In this document: positions 13,046 through 19,408 of the stretch, in pieces
Layout: the number at the start of each line of letters is the position of its first letter
Position numbering within the stretch: position 1 is the first letter of the stretch
Origin: Ruminococcus sp.
GTDB taxonomy: Bacteria; Bacillota; Clostridia; Oscillospirales; Acutalibacteraceae
DNA length: 21,028 nt
Direction: 5' to 3'
Assembly (NCBI GenBank): GCA_004558485.1
Contig: SFCS01000019.1
Coordinates: forward strand, 1 to 21,028
Translations under genes and position numbers: made by a program
The notes under the pieces: generated by a model
Seen by the model: only the letters and a program-made list of their open reading frames with translations
The model's database searches: none
What the model was told of the DNA's origin: nothing

Positions 13046-14908
13046 GTGACGCCCTATTTTTCTTCGAGAGACCCCGCCTACCGTGCGCCCGTCGGCGCGG
13101 TCGCGGCGGGCACTTCGGTGCATTTCCGCCTGCGGCTGCCGCGGCATTTCGGCGTGCGGGCGGCGTTTTTGCTTGTTTTTGCCGCCAACATGCCCGCAAA
13201 ACGGGACGGCATGTTCTGGGCGGGACAGCCGGACGGCGACACCGAGTGGTGGGAATGTGATTTTGCGCCCGCCGCCGCGGGGATCTATCGCTATGGCTTT
13301 GAGCTGACGCGCGACGACGGCACGGCTTTTTTGGTCGCGCTGCCGGACGGCACGGCGAATGTATGGCGCAAGCCGGGTGCGCTTTGGCAGCTCACCTGCT
13401 TTGAAAAGGACTTCAAAACGCCCGACTGGGCAGCGGGCGGCATCATGTATCAGATCTTTCCCGACCGCTTTTTTTGCTCCGGCAAGCCGAAGACGGCTGT
13501 GCCCGCCGACCGCGTGCTGCGGGACGACTGGGGCGGACAGCCGATGTGGCAGCCGGATGCTGCGGGCAAGGTGCGCAACAACGACTATTTCGGCGGCGAC
13601 CTCGACGGGATCACGGAAAAGCTCGACTATCTGCAATCCCTCGGCGTCACCTGCCTGTATCTCAATCCCATTTTCGAGGCACATTCCAATCACCGCTATG
13701 ACACCGCCGACTATGAACACCTCGACCCGCTGCTCGGCGACGAGACGGCGTTTGCGACGCTCATGCAAAAGGCAAAGGCGCGCGGGATGCGGGTGCTGCT
13801 CGACGGCGTGTTCAGTCACACGGGCGCGGACAGCAAATATTTCAACCGTGAGGGACGCTACGGCGACGGCGGGGCATACCGCGATGTCGCCTCGCCCTAT
13901 TATCCGTGGTATCATTTTGACCGTTGGCCGGATCAGTATGCCAGCTGGTGGGGGTTTGACACCCTGCCGGAGCTGGATGAGCTGGTGCCCTCGTTTATGG
14001 CCTACATCACGGGGGAGAACGGCATCGTGCGGCAGCGGATCGAGCAGGGCGCCGGCGGATGGCGGCTGGATGTGGCGGACGAGCTGCCGGACGGCTTTTT
14101 GTATGCGCTGCGGCGCGCCGTCAAGGCGGCAGACCCCGACGCACTGCTGCTCGGCGAGGTTTGGGAGGACGCGAGCTGCAAGGAAAGCTATGGACATTTG
14201 CGGCCGTATCTGCTCGGCAGACAGCTAGACAGCGTGATGAACTATCCGTTCCGTGACGCGATTTTTCGCTATATGAACGGCGGAAGCGCGACGGATTTTG
14301 CGAACAGTGTCGAACAGATCGCGGAAAACTATCCGCCGCAGGTGCTGCGCCTGCTCATGAACCACATCGGCACGCACGACACCGAACGCGCCCTCACCGT
14401 CCTGGCGGGCGAGCCGTCTGCGGGCAGAGGGCGGCACTGGCAGGCGGAGCAACGCCTGTCTGCCGCTGAAAGAGAAAAAGGTGTGCGCCGCCTGCGGCTG
14501 GCGACCCTTTTGCAGTTCTGCCTGCCCGGCGTGCCGTGCATCTATTACGGCGACGAGGCGGGCATGGAGGGCTACCGCGACCCCTTCAACCGCGGCTGCT
14601 ATCCGTGGGGCAGTGAGGACACGGCGCTCATCGCATGGTATAAAGCCCTCGGCGCTGTGCGCCGCGGCTGCTCCGCCCTCAAGGAGGGGCGCTTTGCCGC
14701 CGTGCGCGGCAACGAGGACATCGCGTGCTTCGTCCGCGCCGACGAAAGCGAAACGCTGCTTTGCGCCGTCAACCGCGCCTGGCAGCCCGCAGGACTGGCG
14801 CTGCCCGCACCGTTTGAAAACGCCGCTCCCGTCATCGGCGACGGCAGAATTGAAAACGGCGTTTTGTCCCTCCCCGCCGAGTCCGGCGGCATCTTTATCT
14901 TGAAATAG
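13046..14908 (+). CDS. GH13-family alpha-glucan hydrolase (neopullulanase/cyclomaltodextrinase-like)
   Basis: The start is GTG, eight bases after AAAGGAG (13031-13037); 620 residues, no signal peptide, hence cytoplasmic. An N-terminal beta-sandwich (about 1-115) precedes the catalytic barrel, which opens with MYQIFPDRFF (134-143). GH13 conserved regions are visible: DGVFSHTG (253-260), GGWRLDVADEL with nucleophile D342, LLGEVWED with acid/base E371, and NHIGTHDTER with D445. GVPCIYYGDEAGMEG and a C-terminal beta domain (from about 545) follow. The N-domain plus MYQIFPDRF pattern is that of neopullulanase, cyclomaltodextrinase and maltogenic amylase enzymes, which open imported maltodextrins or cyclodextrins. 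Exact bond preference (alpha-1,4 or alpha-1,6) is not decided by sequence alone. No maltose transporter lies in the window. Confidence 0.93.
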   Translation: MTPYFSSRDPAYRAPVGAVAAGTSVHFRLRLPRHFGVRAAFLLVFAANMPAKRDGMFWAGQPDGDTEWWECDFAPAAAGIYRYGFELTRDDGTAFLVALPDGTANVWRKPGALWQLTCFEKDFKTPDWAAGGIMYQIFPDRFFCSGKPKTAVPADRVLRDDWGGQPMWQPDAAGKVRNNDYFGGDLDGITEKLDYLQSLGVTCLYLNPIFEAHSNHRYDTADYEHLDPLLGDETAFATLMQKAKARGMRVLLDGVFSHTGADSKYFNREGRYGDGGAYRDVASPYYPWYHFDRWPDQYASWWGFDTLPELDELVPSFMAYITGENGIVRQRIEQGAGGWRLDVADELPDGFLYALRRAVKAADPDALLLGEVWEDASCKESYGHLRPYLLGRQLDSVMNYPFRDAIFRYMNGGSATDFANSVEQIAENYPPQVLRLLMNHIGTHDTERALTVLAGEPSAGRGRHWQAEQRLSAAEREKGVRRLRLATLLQFCLPGVPCIYYGDEAGMEGYRDPFNRGCYPWGSEDTALIAWYKALGAVRRGCSALKEGRFAAVRGNEDIACFVRADESETLLCAVNRAWQPAGLALPAPFENAAPVIGDGRIENGVLSLPAESGGIFILK

Positions 14909-14919
14909 GGAGAGCCGCC

Positions 14920-15054
14920 ATGAAACAGACCCCTGTCCGTTTGGATGATGACGCCATCCGTCCGAACAGTAACGCTGTCCTCATAGACGAAAAGGGTATC
15001 CCGCTTGCGGCAGCCGCAAAAGCAGATCGAAAAATACGGCATCAGCACATATGA
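14920..15054 (+). CDS. Short ORF, probably a frameshifted small gene (44 aa as read)
   Basis: ATG at 14920, preceded by GGGAGAG, twelve bases after the GH13 stop, so it would be cotranscribed. As read it encodes 44 residues beginning MKQTPVRLDDDAIRP. Codon use is normal up to about 14998, then becomes atypical (CGA, ATA, CGG, ATA). One base over, the frame continues with codons usual for this genome and ends EKYGISTYDMS at the TGA of 15062-15064. A single-base change near 14998-15004 would therefore restore a protein of about 47-48 residues. It may be a recent pseudogene, a sequencing error or a recoding site. I do not recognise the family. Confidence 0.45.
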   Translation: MKQTPVRLDDDAIRPNSNAVLIDEKGIPLAAAAKADRKIRHQHI

Positions 15055-15075
15055 TATGTCCTGATTCCGTTTTTG

Positions 15076-15112
15076 AAAAAACGCCGAAACCAAAGAGGTT
15101 TCGGCGTTTTTT
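15076..15112. terminator. Strong bidirectional terminator
   Basis: A perfect 16-bp stem (15076-15091 with 15097-15112), core ACGCCGAAACC, loop AAAGA, with a run of A before and T after, so it works on both strands. On plus it ends the GH13 transcript; on minus it would end the 500-residue membrane protein transcript after passing through the repeat region. Confidence 0.92.
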
Positions 15113-15133
15113 TGTGATACATTTTATGGATCG

Positions 15134-15164
15134 GCGCCTGATACAGCTCCTGTGGAGTTTTCGG
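15134..15164. repeat. 31-bp direct repeat, copy 1
   Basis: This copy differs from copy 2 (15286-15316) by a single base (T at 15142, C in the other copy). It starts GCGCCTGA and ends GAGTTTTCGG. Inside, CTCC (15147-15150) and GGAG (15154-15157) form a mini-hairpin around TGT. The two copies have the same orientation, with a 152-bp period and 121 bases between them. No gene is convincing between them. Confidence 0.9.
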
Positions 15165-15285
15165 TTCTCGAAAGCCGCCCAAAAGCCGCAGGAGCAAGGA
15201 AGGTGTCCCCGACGGCGCACACGCAAGGCAACGGTTTTCCGTGTGCGCACATCGCTTGTCTCTGCCGTGCCTTGCCGCCGAGCGG
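15165..15285. other. Hairpin-rich non-coding spacer between the 31-bp repeats
   Basis: No supported gene. The strongest structure is a 9-bp perfect stem, GCGCACACG (15215-15223) with CGTGTGCGC (15240-15248). CAAGGCA in its loop is complementary to TGCCTTG (15268-15274), so two alternative folds are possible. Open frames across it on minus repeat the translated 31-bp units and have no ribosome-binding site, so they look spurious. Confidence 0.6.
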
Positions 15286-15320
15286 GCGCCTGACACAGCT
15301 CCTGTGGAGTTTTCGGCGGC
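15274..15320. repeat. 31-bp direct repeat copy 2 (15286-15316) within an 8-bp inverted repeat
   Basis: The second copy of the 31-bp repeat is enclosed by GCCGCCGA (15274-15281) and TCGGCGGC (15313-15320), a perfect stem. CTCC (15299-15302) and GGAG (15306-15309) nest inside. Copy 1 lacks this outer stem. The element reaches to three bases from the stop codon of the minus-strand gene at 15323. Confidence 0.85.
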
Positions 15321-15322
15321 TT

Positions 15323-16825
15323 TCACCCGTTTTCCCAGGCATCGTAGGCCTCATCCAGGTCTTCAAAATCACCGTCTTCATAGAGGTCTTCCGGGAAATC
15401 GTATTCTTCCCTGTAGGGGTTCTCTTCCGTTTTTTCGGTTTGCGCGCCGTTCGGGCGACCGACGATCCCGGCGGAGTGCGCTTCCAGCTTCACGCGCAGC
15501 TTGCTGCCGTTCCACACGGCGCTGCCGCCGAGCTTTTCCGTTTCGATCACCACGCCGTCCTTGCACACGGCACGGAAAACCGTTTGACCCATTTCGTCAT
15601 TCCAGGTGTATTCTGCCTTTTTCTCTCTGACAAACTTTCCCGTTGCATCTTTCTTAAATTCGTCGGCACCAGAGTACCAGCCCTTGCCCAGCTGCTTTGT
15701 TTCGTGGATTCGCTGTTCGGGCATACCGACATAGGGGAGTCCCGCTTTTTTGTCGGCGGTGTTTTCCGCGTCCCATTTCCGCCACCTTTCACCGCGCGCG
15801 GAAAGAATTTTTCGCAAAAGGGCAATTTTGTCGGCGCCGGCGCCTGCATAGTCGGTCGGGATTGTTTTCATCAGCGCTTCTGCTGCTTTGCATTCCTCAA
15901 AGCTGCCATAGTAATCCTTTTTGTACGCCTCATAATAGGTGCACAGCACATCGGCATCCTTGTAACCCCTGAAGCCCTTGAGGTCCTCATAGGCATATTC
16001 GCTGTCATAGTCCAAAAGGAATTTCACACTGTCAACATAGCGGCATTCCCTGTCGGCAACCGCAAGCGCCGCAGAAAGCTTTTCCGCCAGCGCGGCATAG
16101 GCAGCGTTGTCGGCAAAATCCGCAAGCGGCTTCAGGTTTTTGATTGCCTTTGCGACAGCTTCTCCGTCCGTCGGCGTTTGCAGCGCCCTTCCCGCAGCAG
16201 CCAGCCGCCGCATGTGCCGACATTCCCCGAAAAAGGACGGCACCTTTCCGAGAGAAAGCGCGCAGTCGGCGTAGTTCCCCGCAAGGAGCTGTTCGTTTGC
16301 CGCCGTGTATGCCGTGTCCCACACGGTATATCGCCAAAAGCCGAATCCCGCAACAGCGGCGACCGCCGCGACGGCGGCTACGGCGCGGGCGATGCAGCGG
16401 GCAGGGATGCGGCGCCGCGGTTTTGCGGCGACAGGGCGCACCTCTTTTGCGGCAGGCGACGACGGTTCCTCTGTCCGCAGAGCGGGGGGCGTTTGCGCAG
16501 TCCCTACCTGCAACACAGGCTCCTCCTGCGGCTCCTCAACAATCTTCAGCACCGTTTTCGTTTCCTGCGGCGGCCAGGGCGCCTCTGCAGCACCGCAGGT
16601 CATCACCCCGAGCACCTTTCCGCGCTGCGGACGGTTTTCCTTGCCGAACGGCACCTGCACCCAGTCGCCGACCTTGATCGGCAGATCCCCGACAAGATAG
16701 GAAAACGTGCGCTCCATGTCGCGCCCGTTGCGTGCGCGCAGGCGCACAACACAATAGGTATACAGCGGCTCCATGCCCGTCTTCGGCACATAGGTCTCCT
16801 GTCTTTCTATCGGTTTGTATTCCAT
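15323..16825 (-). CDS. Membrane protein with PriA-like N-terminal domain, uncharacterised (500 aa)
   Basis: Residues 21-97 (YTYCVVRLRARN.., RTFSYLVGDLPIKVGDWVQVPFG, then QRGKVLGV) closely follow the 3'-DNA-binding domain at the N-terminus of the PriA helicase, but no helicase follows. A Pro/Glu-rich linker (98-138), a basic patch PRRR and one Ala/Val-rich membrane helix (144-164) come next; the positive charges put the N-terminus inside. The outer part has a helical repeat-like region (170-345, with GNYADCALSLGKV), then YVGMPEQRIHETKQLGKG (365-382) and a beta-rich stretch to about 450. The tail (468-500) is very acidic with DFPEDLYEDGDFEDLDEAYDAWE. I recall similar GMPE..LG motifs and acidic tails in clostridial proteins of unknown role. 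AAGGGGGTG precedes the ATG. Confidence 0.82.
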   Translation of the reverse strand: MEYKPIERQETYVPKTGMEPLYTYCVVRLRARNGRDMERTFSYLVGDLPIKVGDWVQVPFGKENRPQRGKVLGVMTCGAAEAPWPPQETKTVLKIVEEPQEEPVLQVGTAQTPPALRTEEPSSPAAKEVRPVAAKPRRRIPARCIARAVAAVAAVAAVAGFGFWRYTVWDTAYTAANEQLLAGNYADCALSLGKVPSFFGECRHMRRLAAAGRALQTPTDGEAVAKAIKNLKPLADFADNAAYAALAEKLSAALAVADRECRYVDSVKFLLDYDSEYAYEDLKGFRGYKDADVLCTYYEAYKKDYYGSFEECKAAEALMKTIPTDYAGAGADKIALLRKILSARGERWRKWDAENTADKKAGLPYVGMPEQRIHETKQLGKGWYSGADEFKKDATGKFVREKKAEYTWNDEMGQTVFRAVCKDGVVIETEKLGGSAVWNGSKLRVKLEAHSAGIVGRPNGAQTEKTEENPYREEYDFPEDLYEDGDFEDLDEAYDAWENG

Positions 16826-16846
16826 GCCCGCACCCCCTTTTCTTCT

Positions 16847-16875
16847 ATTTTACGCCGCATGGATGTCTCTGTCAA
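16847..16875 (-). promoter_or_regulatory. Promoter of the 500-residue membrane protein gene
   Basis: On minus, perfect TTGACA (16870-16875), a 17-base spacer and TAAAAT (16847-16852). The -35 box begins two bases after the rpsI terminator stem, so terminator and promoter are packed end to end. Confidence 0.8.
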
Positions 16876-16877
16876 AC

Positions 16878-16913
16878 AAAAAAAGAAGTCGGAAAAATCC
16901 GACTTCTTTTTTT
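16878..16913 (-). terminator. Terminator of the rplM-rpsI operon
   Basis: A perfect 16-bp stem (16878-16893 with 16898-16913, loop of four), core GAAGTCGGA, flanked by a 7-base A-run and a 7-base T-run. It starts nine bases after the rpsI stop on the minus strand and is followed there by TTTTTTTG. Confidence 0.92.
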
Positions 16914-16922
16914 GACAGGAAA

Positions 16923-17327
16923 TTATCTCTTGGAGAACTGCGGTGCGCGACGGGCGGCCTTCAGACCGTACTTCTTTCTTTCCTTCATACGCGGATCGCG
17001 CGTCAGGAAGCCCGCCTTCTTCAGCTGGGCACGCAGCTCGTCGCTGTTGTACTGCAGCAGCGCACGGGAGATGCCGTGGCGGATAGCGCCCGCCTGACCG
17101 GTCACACCGCCGCCGGCAACGCGGCACTCGATGTCAAACTTGTCGGTCAGCTCGGTGAGCTCCAGGGGCTGACGAACGATGAGCTTCAAGGTCTCCAGAC
17201 CGAAATAGTCGTCGATGTCACGGCCGTTGATGGTCACCTTGCCGGTGCCCTGGTACAGACGGACGCGGGCAACGGATTTCTTTCTTCTGCCGGTGCCGTA
17301 AAAATAAGGTCTCTTGTTGTAATCCAT
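16923..17327 (-). CDS. rpsI: 30S ribosomal protein S9
   Basis: The 134-residue product carries the S9 hallmarks: YFYGTGRRKKSVARVRLYQGTGKVTING near the N-terminus, GGGVTGQAGAIRHGISRALL in the centre, and the basic tail DPRMKERKKYGLKAARRAPQFSKR whose last residues reach the P-site tRNA in the ribosome. Length is normal. It follows rplM by 18 bases, the conserved bacterial order, and both are read from the promoter upstream of rplM. Confidence 0.98.
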   Translation of the reverse strand: MDYNKRPYFYGTGRRKKSVARVRLYQGTGKVTINGRDIDDYFGLETLKLIVRQPLELTELTDKFDIECRVAGGGVTGQAGAIRHGISRALLQYNSDELRAQLKKAGFLTRDPRMKERKKYGLKAARRAPQFSKR

Positions 17328-17345
17328 CTTTCTTTACCCCTTTCC

Positions 17346-17774
17346 TCAGAATTCCCGCGCTTCGGGCTTCTGCGCAGCGTGCGCATGCTCACTGCCGGCA
17401 TAGCAATGCAGGCGGTTGTAAGCGGCATCGCCGATGGTGTTGTTCGGGATCATGCCGTACACGGCAAGCTCCATCGCCTTCTCGGGTCTCGTTGCCATCA
17501 GCGTGGCATACTTGGTCTCCTTCAGACCGCCGATCCAGCCGGTGTGACGCTGCCATTTCTTCTGCTCCGGCTTCTTTCCGGTCAGGACGGCGTCCTTGCA
17601 GTTGATGATGATGACATGATCACCGCAGTCAACATGCGGGGTGTAGGTGGGTTTATGCTTGCCGCGCAGCAAAGCGGCGGCCTCGGCGGCAACGCGGCCG
17701 AGCGACTTACCGGCGGCGTCCAGCACATACCAGTTGCGCTCGACCTTGCCCGCCTTTTCCATGTAAGTGGACAT
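17346..17774 (-). CDS. rplM: 50S ribosomal protein L13
   Basis: The 142-residue product has typical L13 features: WYVLDAAGKSLGRVAAEAAALLRGKHKPTYTPHVDCGD, then VIIINCKDAVLTGKK and HTGWIGGLKE, and the AVYGMIPNN segment. L13 is an early-assembling protein that binds 23S rRNA. AGGAGG lies seven or so bases before the ATG. It is the first gene of the rplM-rpsI operon, transcribed from the promoter at 17813-17841, with a leader of only about 30 bases. Confidence 0.98.
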   Translation of the reverse strand: MSTYMEKAGKVERNWYVLDAAGKSLGRVAAEAAALLRGKHKPTYTPHVDCGDHVIIINCKDAVLTGKKPEQKKWQRHTGWIGGLKETKYATLMATRPEKAMELAVYGMIPNNTIGDAAYNRLHCYAGSEHAHAAQKPEAREF

Positions 17775-17812
17775 AGTTCTTCCTCCTATTGATACTTTTT
17801 TACAGCTTTGCT

Positions 17813-17841
17813 AGCATACCACACCGATTTTCCGCTGTCAA
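17813..17841 (-). promoter_or_regulatory. Promoter of the rplM-rpsI operon
   Basis: On minus, perfect TTGACA (17836-17841), 17-base spacer and TATGCT (17813-17818). The expected start near 17806 leaves a leader of about 32 bases. Confidence 0.8.
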
Positions 17842-18048
17842 GAGGTATTTTCCGTTTTTTTTAATTTATATCCCGCAATCTCTCGTTTTCTCTCCTTTTT
17901 GCTCCCGTTTCCTCCTGTTCTCGTTTTTCATTTCATGTCATATGTGTGAAAAACAAAAAGCAGTGAAAACGGGCGATATATTGAGAAAAACAGCGCATAA
18001 CGCTGCTGTTTTTGCATAACGCTCCTGCCGAAAAAGTGGGAAAAGGTC
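17842..18048. other. Intergenic region between rplM and purA promoters
   Basis: No supported gene. From 17868 to 17937 the plus strand is almost entirely pyrimidine (runs such as TCTCTCCTTTTT and TTTCCTCCTG). A 9-bp stem follows: AAAAACAGC (17986-17994) with GCTGTTTTT (18005-18013). Its loop sequence GCATAACGCT (17995-18004) is repeated exactly at 18014-18023. A 25-codon frame from ATG 17942 spans the hairpin but has no ribosome-binding site. Confidence 0.6.
17986..18013. terminator. Terminator-like hairpin in the rplM/purA divergent region
   Basis: Perfect 9-bp stem AAAAACAGC/GCTGTTTTT with an AGCG/CGCT alternative inside, giving a T-run on plus (and an A-run on the other side). There is no obvious gene whose transcript it would end, since both flanking operons point away from it. 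It might end a small RNA or insulate the two promoters. Confidence 0.4.
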
Positions 18049-18077
18049 TTGTCATGAAATGGAGGATGTGGTAGAAT
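18049..18077 (+). promoter_or_regulatory. Promoter of the purA-guaA operon
   Basis: TTGTCA (18049-18054), 17-base spacer and TAGAAT (18072-18077), with a TGG extended -10 (18069-18071). The leader is about 42 bases and contains a small TGCGC/GCGCA stem (18090-18094 with 18101-18105) just before the ribosome-binding site. No purine riboswitch fits in it. Confidence 0.75.
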
Positions 18078-18125
18078 AAAATCAGTGTGTGCGCTGTGCG
18101 GCGCAGGAAAGAAAGGATGTTATTT

Positions 18126-19400
18126 ATGGTGCGTGCAATCGTCGGTGCCAACTGGGGCGACGAGGGAAAAGGAAAGATCACGGATATGTTTGCCGGCGAG
18201 GCGGACATTGTCGTCCGTTTTCAGGGCGGTGCCAATGCAGGACATACCATCATCAATGAGCACGGACGCTTTGCGTTCCATCTGATGCCCAGCGGCGTGT
18301 GCTATGACAATGTCACCTGCGTCATCGGCAACGGTGTGGCGCTTGACATCGACAAATTCGTGAAGGAGCTTGCCGACATCAAGGCGGCGGGCCTCAACCC
18401 CCACCTGCTGGTCTCCGACCGCGCGCAGGTGCTGATGCCATACCATATTCTGCTCGACACCTATGAGGAGGAGCGCCTCGGCAAAAATGCCTTCGGCTCC
18501 ACCAAGAGCGGCATTGCGCCGTTCTTCAGCGACAAGTTCTCGAAGATCGGTATTCAGGTCAACGACCTTTTCGACGACGAGACGCTCAAAGCCAAGCTCC
18601 AAAATGTCTGCACGCTCAAAAATCTCATCATTGAGCATGTGTATCACAAGCCGCTGCTGGATCCCGACGCGCTGTACAAGACCTGCGTCGACTACCGCGA
18701 GAAGATCGCGCCGTTTGTCTGCGACACGCATGCCTTCCTTTCCGCGGCACTCAAGGAGGGCAAGAGCATTCTGCTCGAAGGGCAGCTCGGCACGCTCAAG
18801 GACCCCGATTTCGGCATCTACCCGATGGTGACCTCCTCGTCCACCCTCGCCGGCTACGGCGCGGTGGGGGCGGGCATCCCGCCGCATGAGATCAAGGAGA
18901 TCATCGCCGTCACGAAGGCATACTCCTCTGCGGTGGGTGCGGGCGAATTTGTGTCCGAGATCCTCGACGAGGAAAAGGCACAGGAGCTGCGTCTCCACGG
19001 CGGCGACAAGGGCGAGTTCGGCGCCACGACCGGCAGACCGCGCCGCGTGGGCTGGTATGACTGCGTCGCCTCCCGCTACGGCGTCGATTGCCAGGGCGCG
19101 ACCAAGGTGGTCATGACGGCGCTCGACTGCCTGTCCTATCTTGAAGAAATTCCCGTCTGCGTCGGCTATGAGATCGACGGCGAGATCACCCGCGATTTCC
19201 CCAACACCAATCGACTGAAACGAGCAAAGCCGGTGTTCAAGACCCTCAAGGGCTGGCACTGCGACATCCGCGGCATCCGCTCCTTTGAAGAGCTGCCCGC
19301 CGAGGCGCGCGCCTATGTGGAGTTTATCGAAAAAGAATTGGGGCACCATATTGACATGGTGTCCAACGGCCCCGAGCGGGAAGCCATTATCTATCGTTGA
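18126..19400 (+). CDS. purA: Adenylosuccinate synthetase
   Basis: The 424-residue enzyme joins IMP and aspartate, using GTP, to form adenylosuccinate, the first step from IMP to AMP. GDEGKGK (11-17) with the catalytic Asp12, and GGANAGHTI (34-42) with His40, are the active-site motifs; FGSTKSGIAP, EGQLGTLKD and the GTP-site region ..TTGRPRRVGWYD follow. One family variation is QLGTLKD where many homologues have QGTLLD. Two ATGs are possible: 18126 has AAAGG nine bases upstream, whereas 18117 abuts it, so 18126 is chosen. Its TGA is part of the ribosome-binding site of guaA, which begins eight bases later. Confidence 0.97.
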   Translation: MVRAIVGANWGDEGKGKITDMFAGEADIVVRFQGGANAGHTIINEHGRFAFHLMPSGVCYDNVTCVIGNGVALDIDKFVKELADIKAAGLNPHLLVSDRAQVLMPYHILLDTYEEERLGKNAFGSTKSGIAPFFSDKFSKIGIQVNDLFDDETLKAKLQNVCTLKNLIIEHVYHKPLLDPDALYKTCVDYREKIAPFVCDTHAFLSAALKEGKSILLEGQLGTLKDPDFGIYPMVTSSSTLAGYGAVGAGIPPHEIKEIIAVTKAYSSAVGAGEFVSEILDEEKAQELRLHGGDKGEFGATTGRPRRVGWYDCVASRYGVDCQGATKVVMTALDCLSYLEEIPVCVGYEIDGEITRDFPNTNRLKRAKPVFKTLKGWHCDIRGIRSFEELPAEARAYVEFIEKELGHHIDMVSNGPEREAIIYR

Positions 19401-19408
19401 GGTGTCAT

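Noticed and set aside
15134..15316. CRISPR array
   Set aside because: Only two repeat copies, a 121-base spacer far longer than CRISPR spacers, and no cas genes in the window.
15042..15381. Several minus-strand frames across the 31-bp repeats (85-94 codons)
   Set aside because: They have no ribosome-binding sites, run through a terminator or into the neighbouring gene in another frame, and their similarity to each other is only the DNA repeat translated in different frames.
17775..17806. L13 leader RNA (autoregulatory element upstream of rplM in many Firmicutes)
   Set aside because: The predicted leader is only about 32 bases and shows no suitable double-stem structure.
17942..18019. 25-codon ORF as a leader peptide before purA
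   Set aside because: There is no ribosome-binding site, and it ends before the purA promoter, so it would not be on the purA transcript.
18078..18125. Purine riboswitch before purA
   Set aside because: The leader is about 42 bases, too short for the aptamer, and its conserved core bases are absent.
18120..19349. Open frame of 409 codons antisense to purA
   Set aside because: purA is certain from its motifs; the reverse frame is a compositional shadow.
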